A DNA stretch of 64,000 nucleotides, taken from NCBI GenBank assembly GCA_914767715.1, contig OU612066.1:4531001-4595000 (forward strand), given 5' to 3'. This document shows, piece by piece, positions 60,785-64,000 of the stretch (position 1 is the stretch's first letter; the number at the start of each line of letters is the position of its first letter). Both the position numbers and the translations under genes were made by a program. The DNA comes from Membranipora membranacea (Eukaryota; Bryozoa; Gymnolaemata; Cheilostomatida; Membraniporidae). The notes beneath the pieces were generated by a model that did not search any database, was not told where the DNA came from, and saw nothing but the letters and a program-made list of their open reading frames with translations.

Positions 60785-61965
60785 TTAGCGATTGTCTTGG
60801 AGGCAGGGCACATCTGCGGTGTCTAGTTTTTTCCAAAACTCTCTTCTACTCTGAGGCATTAGCGGGCAGAGGTTGTCTATGATCCCTTGTTTTTTAATCT
60901 CGGGGAATCCACGGTTGTTGGTTCGGCATGGAGTTATTCTACCAAGCTGATGTTTGGCCAGTAGAAAATCAAAAGTTTTATACTCAGGGTCTGCATGGTC
61001 AGTCTTGAACTGAAGATCTTTACACCCCCTCTCGAACTTAGCCACACTTATATCAGCCAACATTGGCCGCCCTTTCTTGCTCAACTTAGCCTGGCTTTGC
61101 CCCCCAGCATAACCGGCAAATTCTTCAAAGCCTGGAGTTATGGGATTTGCCCCAGCATCCTTCACACAGTTGACGAAGTCCTCGAAGTCGCAGACATCCC
61201 CTTTTTTTTTCATCTGCCTTTCCACCCTGGCGTGGCAGCTGTCTGCACTCATGAAAGTGTGGCCTGCTTCGAGGTATTTTAGAGTGATAGTGTTTGCTGA
61301 AATTTTGTTCGTATTTATTATGTCGGTCAGGGCAGTGTATAAGGCATAGTTTTTATTCTGCCCTCCGCAGTTATCCATATAGTATATTATATCGTCTACA
61401 TCCCGATCCTTTAGGAGTGCTTGGATGAAGGCTGAAGTAATATCATCAGCTTCCTCCCGGCGATGGCTTCATGCCAGAGCACAGATTCTGTTTTTGTCGC
61501 TCCACAATACTTTCCAACAGGAGCAAACGTTTGATGAAATGCGACTAGACGCTTGGTGAAACAGGCAGACTTGTATCCTGGCAGCCTCGGTAGCATGACA
61601 GCTTTTTGTAAATCAACGCTCCTTACTACACGACCTGCTACAACGGTCTCACCGTCCAGCTTGTACGCATCCCTCGCCTTCTGGGCATGATACACATGCA
61701 CGGTCTCTCTCAAGCATGCCTCACAGTCTCTAGTTGTGCACTCCCCATTCACCATTTGATGCTCCTCATCCATCTTCAACGCTGTGCACACTTCGCACTC
61801 TTCTTCTCCTAGTTTTGCGAATGAAATGTTCATATTGTTAACCCTTCTCATATAAGTTGTGTAATCCACTTTGTTTTCAGAGTTCAGATCATTGTAATGT
61901 TTATGCATATCCGTTATAGTTAGGCCATGAGGGAGATAGAGTCTGTTCGGAGCATGCTCCCGTGG
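60785..61965 (-). pseudogene. DUF7869-type (DDE-transposase-like) protein, N-truncated and frameshifted
   Basis: The upstream segment (about 61,965-61,411) has REHAPNRLYLPHGL, a Cys-pair (EECEVCTALKM), a second Cys cluster (CTTRDCEACL), then SVDLQKAVMLPRLPG and a WHEAI motif. A one-base shift near 61,455 moves to the frame 61,378-60,785 with MDNCGGQNKNYALYTAL, TLKYLEAGHTFMSADSCHAR and an intact end (MPQSRREFWKKLD...). DNCGGQN and EAGHTFMSAD are hallmarks of DUF7869 proteins, dispersed multicopy genes of invertebrates. Their Asp/Glu motifs suggest an RNase H-like, transposase-type fold. The N-terminus is missing because the frame runs directly into the AATGCCATTG minisatellite. Transposase function is inferred. 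Confidence 0.75.
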
Positions 61966-62255
61966 TACCCGGCCATAATGCCATGGCCAAAATGCCATTG
62001 GGACAAAATGCCATTGCCATAATGCCATTGTCATAATGCCATGGCCATAATGCCATAGGTGAAAACACCACTGCACAATATACCAATGCCAAAATACCAG
62101 TTGTACAAAACGCCAGTTGTGTCAAAATACCAGTGGATATAAGGCCAGATGTGTCAAAATACCAATGGATATAAAGCCAGATTGGACATAATACCATGCG
62201 GGACAACATACCATATCCCAAAATACCATTGCCAAAATGCCAAAATATATAACCA
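61966..62255. repeat. AATGCCATTG degenerate minisatellite next to the DUF7869 gene
   Basis: About 18 units of 13-20 bp with the core AATGCCATTG or AATACCA-TG and variable tails (GGACAA, TGTGTCAA, GATATAAAG). It has the same architecture as the TTTTCCCACC and TTCATTCCAG end arrays. It is likely one end of the element that carried the adjacent gene; the other end was not found. Confidence 0.85.
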
Positions 62256-62512
62256 AAGGAGATCAAGCCACGTTGTACTTTTTTTTAGTCACATTACAGA
62301 TGCGGATTGCTCGATCAGAGTAGGGGGTGGTTCAGTTGGTTAGAGCCATCTCCTTCACTGTTTAAGTCTCGAAGTTTCTACATTTGAATTTTTTTCTCTT
62401 GGGGTAGTTGGGCCCCATTGTTCTGAAGGCTAGTGTGTGTTGCAGAAATTGCAACCAAACATTGCGCCGTCAAGTCGCCAACTCTGTGGGTTATGGCAAG
62501 TTAATTGACTCT
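62256..62512. other. Short spacer with a weak tRNA-like patch
   Basis: GTGGTTCAGTTGGTTAGAGC at about 62,326-62,346 (plus) resembles an A box, but the expected B box is degenerate. The rest may be the 3' UTR of the retroelement beyond 62,513. Confidence 0.3.
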
Positions 62513-63830
62513 CTAAATTTGACCAACTTTATGTCTTGGCTTGAAGGGTTTTGACTGGTCTTTTCTGATGCTATTACCGGCGTCATGAAGGCTAGCATGA
62601 TTGCACTCTGGCCCTACCCACACCTCCGGTATGAACTTTTTGAACAAGCCTATGCAATTTCTTAACAAGGACCTCTCTCCTCGCTTGTTATTGGTTTTCA
62701 TAAATTCAAGTTTGTTGGATCAAGCGTTGTATTCAAGGTTTGTTACCATATTGAAAATATTTTGAATTGAGTATGAAATAAATAAAAGTTTCAAAACTTT
62801 ATATTCACAAAGCATTTGTAATGGCATGATTTTTAGTTTTTCAAAAATATGAGAACTGTGACCCCTGGTTTAATTCCCTTGATGTCACACAGAGTCCTAT
62901 CTGGCTGTCACTTGCGTGGCCCCAGAACTCTAATTCTAGATTCTGCTCAATGGCTGGACCGAGTGCTTGTATCATCATCAGGGTGCTGTTCCTCTTTCTT
63001 CTAAAAAAGTTCCGGAATATGAGCTGTTAATCTTCTGGTTAAAATTGTTGTTCTAGGTCTCAAAAAGGTATGCTCATAGTTTATGACAAGACAGTTGGTG
63101 ATACACCATTCATTTATCAGAGGTAAATTGCTCTTCGTAATTTCAGGTTCAGTGCTAAAATTATTAGGATTGTCAGCAAAAAAATTTCAATTTAGATCAG
63201 GTTATACATTTAAAAGGTCAACATTATAAATTATAAATAGTGCTGGCCGAGAACCGAACCCTACGGAGCACCGATCATGACAGGCAGTAAACCGACTTAA
63301 TTCATTTACCAATACAAACTGTTTTCTATTTAAAAGATAATTTTCCTACAGTCGCTATGAGGGGGATAATATCTGAAAAAAATATCTGTTTACTTATTAG
63401 AACGCTGTGATTTATTGTATCAAAAGCTTTTGAAAGATATAAAATTAAACCCTGGGTGATTCTTCCATCAATAAAATGGCCGTAAAGTTGTTCCATTATA
63501 ATATTGATTGTGTTAGTTGTACTGCGCCCATCTAATACCAAATTTGTTACAATGATTTTTAAATTTCCTCTATGGTTTTTGAATGCTTATTGCTTATTTT
63601 GTGAAGTTTAGTACCCTCTTTGGTGAGTGTAAATAACTGCTTAGTCATCCAAGGTTTCTTGATAGTAGGACGATTATGCTTTCTGGCACTAATTTTGTTG
63701 CTGGCATTATCAAAGCATGAGCTTGGTTTTCCATTGAAAGTTTGTGTCAGATATTTCTGTAACAATTTTGTTATTGTATAATTTCTTATAATAACACATA
63801 AATTTATTTTAGTTGTGTTCATCCGTAAGG
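62513..63830 (-). pseudogene. Decayed CR1/L2-like ORF2 fragment
   Basis: Minus-strand pieces in order: linker region with KKPWMTKQLFT (63,822-63,559), reverse transcriptase motifs MVLDGRSTTNTINIIMEQLY and LYLSKAFDTINHSVLI (63,541-63,326), a damaged middle with a PQG-like text near 63,260, LEFWGHAS near 62,925, and the tail NKRGERSLL (62,701-62,513). The tail and order match the element at 15-18 kb, so it is an older relative, with many stops and shifts. Confidence 0.75.
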
Positions 63831-64000
63831 AATTGTTGATCTGAAATGTTTAAATCTAAGGTGCACATTTTTATGTTCGGATTTAATAATAGTAATAGAT
63901 AATATAAAATAATTATTTTGGTTTCACAAATTCTGGTTCGGGATCTAATAACAATATAAAAATATTGGCTTCAACTCAACTTGCTTTAGTCTTTAGTCAA
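63831..64000. other. Right edge, no feature recognised
   Basis: AT-rich and probably older retroelement remains. AACTTGCTTTAGTCTT near the edge loosely recalls the AATCGCTTTAGTCTTCTGAA text inside the duplicated blocks. Confidence 0.25.

Noticed and set aside
61901-62266. Trp/His/Gly-rich open frames upstream of the DUF7869 gene
   Set aside because: Translation of the AATGCCATTG minisatellite; the in-frame join to the gene looks accidental.
62325-62395. tRNA gene on the plus strand
   Set aside because: Only the A box resembles a tRNA; the B box and stems are not convincing.

Overview
The window looks like nuclear DNA of a marine invertebrate. It is AT-rich. Its genes have many small exons with GT-AG introns and no operon structure. 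It holds metazoan-type 5S rRNA genes, CR1/L2-like non-LTR retrotransposons, hAT-like and Harbinger-like DNA elements, and a secreted vitelline-membrane-outer-layer-I (VMO1) type protein. The phylum cannot be fixed from the sequence alone. A sponge or another early-branching or lophotrochozoan lineage would fit, but that is a guess.

Layout. 0.5-5.7 kb: a minus-strand multi-exon gene of unknown function, with coiled-coil and Ser/Arg-rich parts; six exons have matching splice phases. 6.77-9.29 kb: a palindromic DNA element with ~790 bp inverted arms and a 6-bp target duplication. A smaller hAT-like element carrying a tRNA-like module sits in its loop. 9.4-10.9 kb: a decayed non-LTR reverse transcriptase. 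10.9-11.3 kb: a Harbinger-like MITE. 11.46-20.57 kb: an array of ~610-bp 5S rDNA units mixed with ~240-bp units that begin with the 5' end of U2 snRNA. A 4.3-kb CR1-like retrotransposon (15.17-19.43 kb) interrupts it. 20.57-25.25 kb: no gene recognised.

25.25-43.5 kb and 44.83-60.2 kb are two copies of one tandem segmental duplication. They could instead be two haplotypes joined by the assembler. Each copy carries a complete five-exon VMO1-like gene (TATA box, signal peptide, three beta-prism repeats) surrounded by the same DNA elements. Some of those elements differ in state between copies. Block 1 also has a further ~2.8-kb tandem duplication, which supplies an empty-site control for one hAT-like insertion. 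60.2-64 kb: a frameshifted DUF7869-type (DDE-transposase-like) gene abutting a degenerate minisatellite, then another decayed CR1-like element.

The most striking theme is architectural. At least six unrelated-looking DNA element families here have ends built from short degenerate tandem repeats in opposite orientation at the two ends. The cores are TTTTCCCACC, TTCATTCCAG, AATGCCATTG, AAGTC, GTCTCGTCCCG and CTGGGA. Target duplications of 3 and 8 bp, plus one imperfect ~9-bp pair, suggest several transposase superfamilies have converged on the same end design, or that the repeats arise from a shared process.
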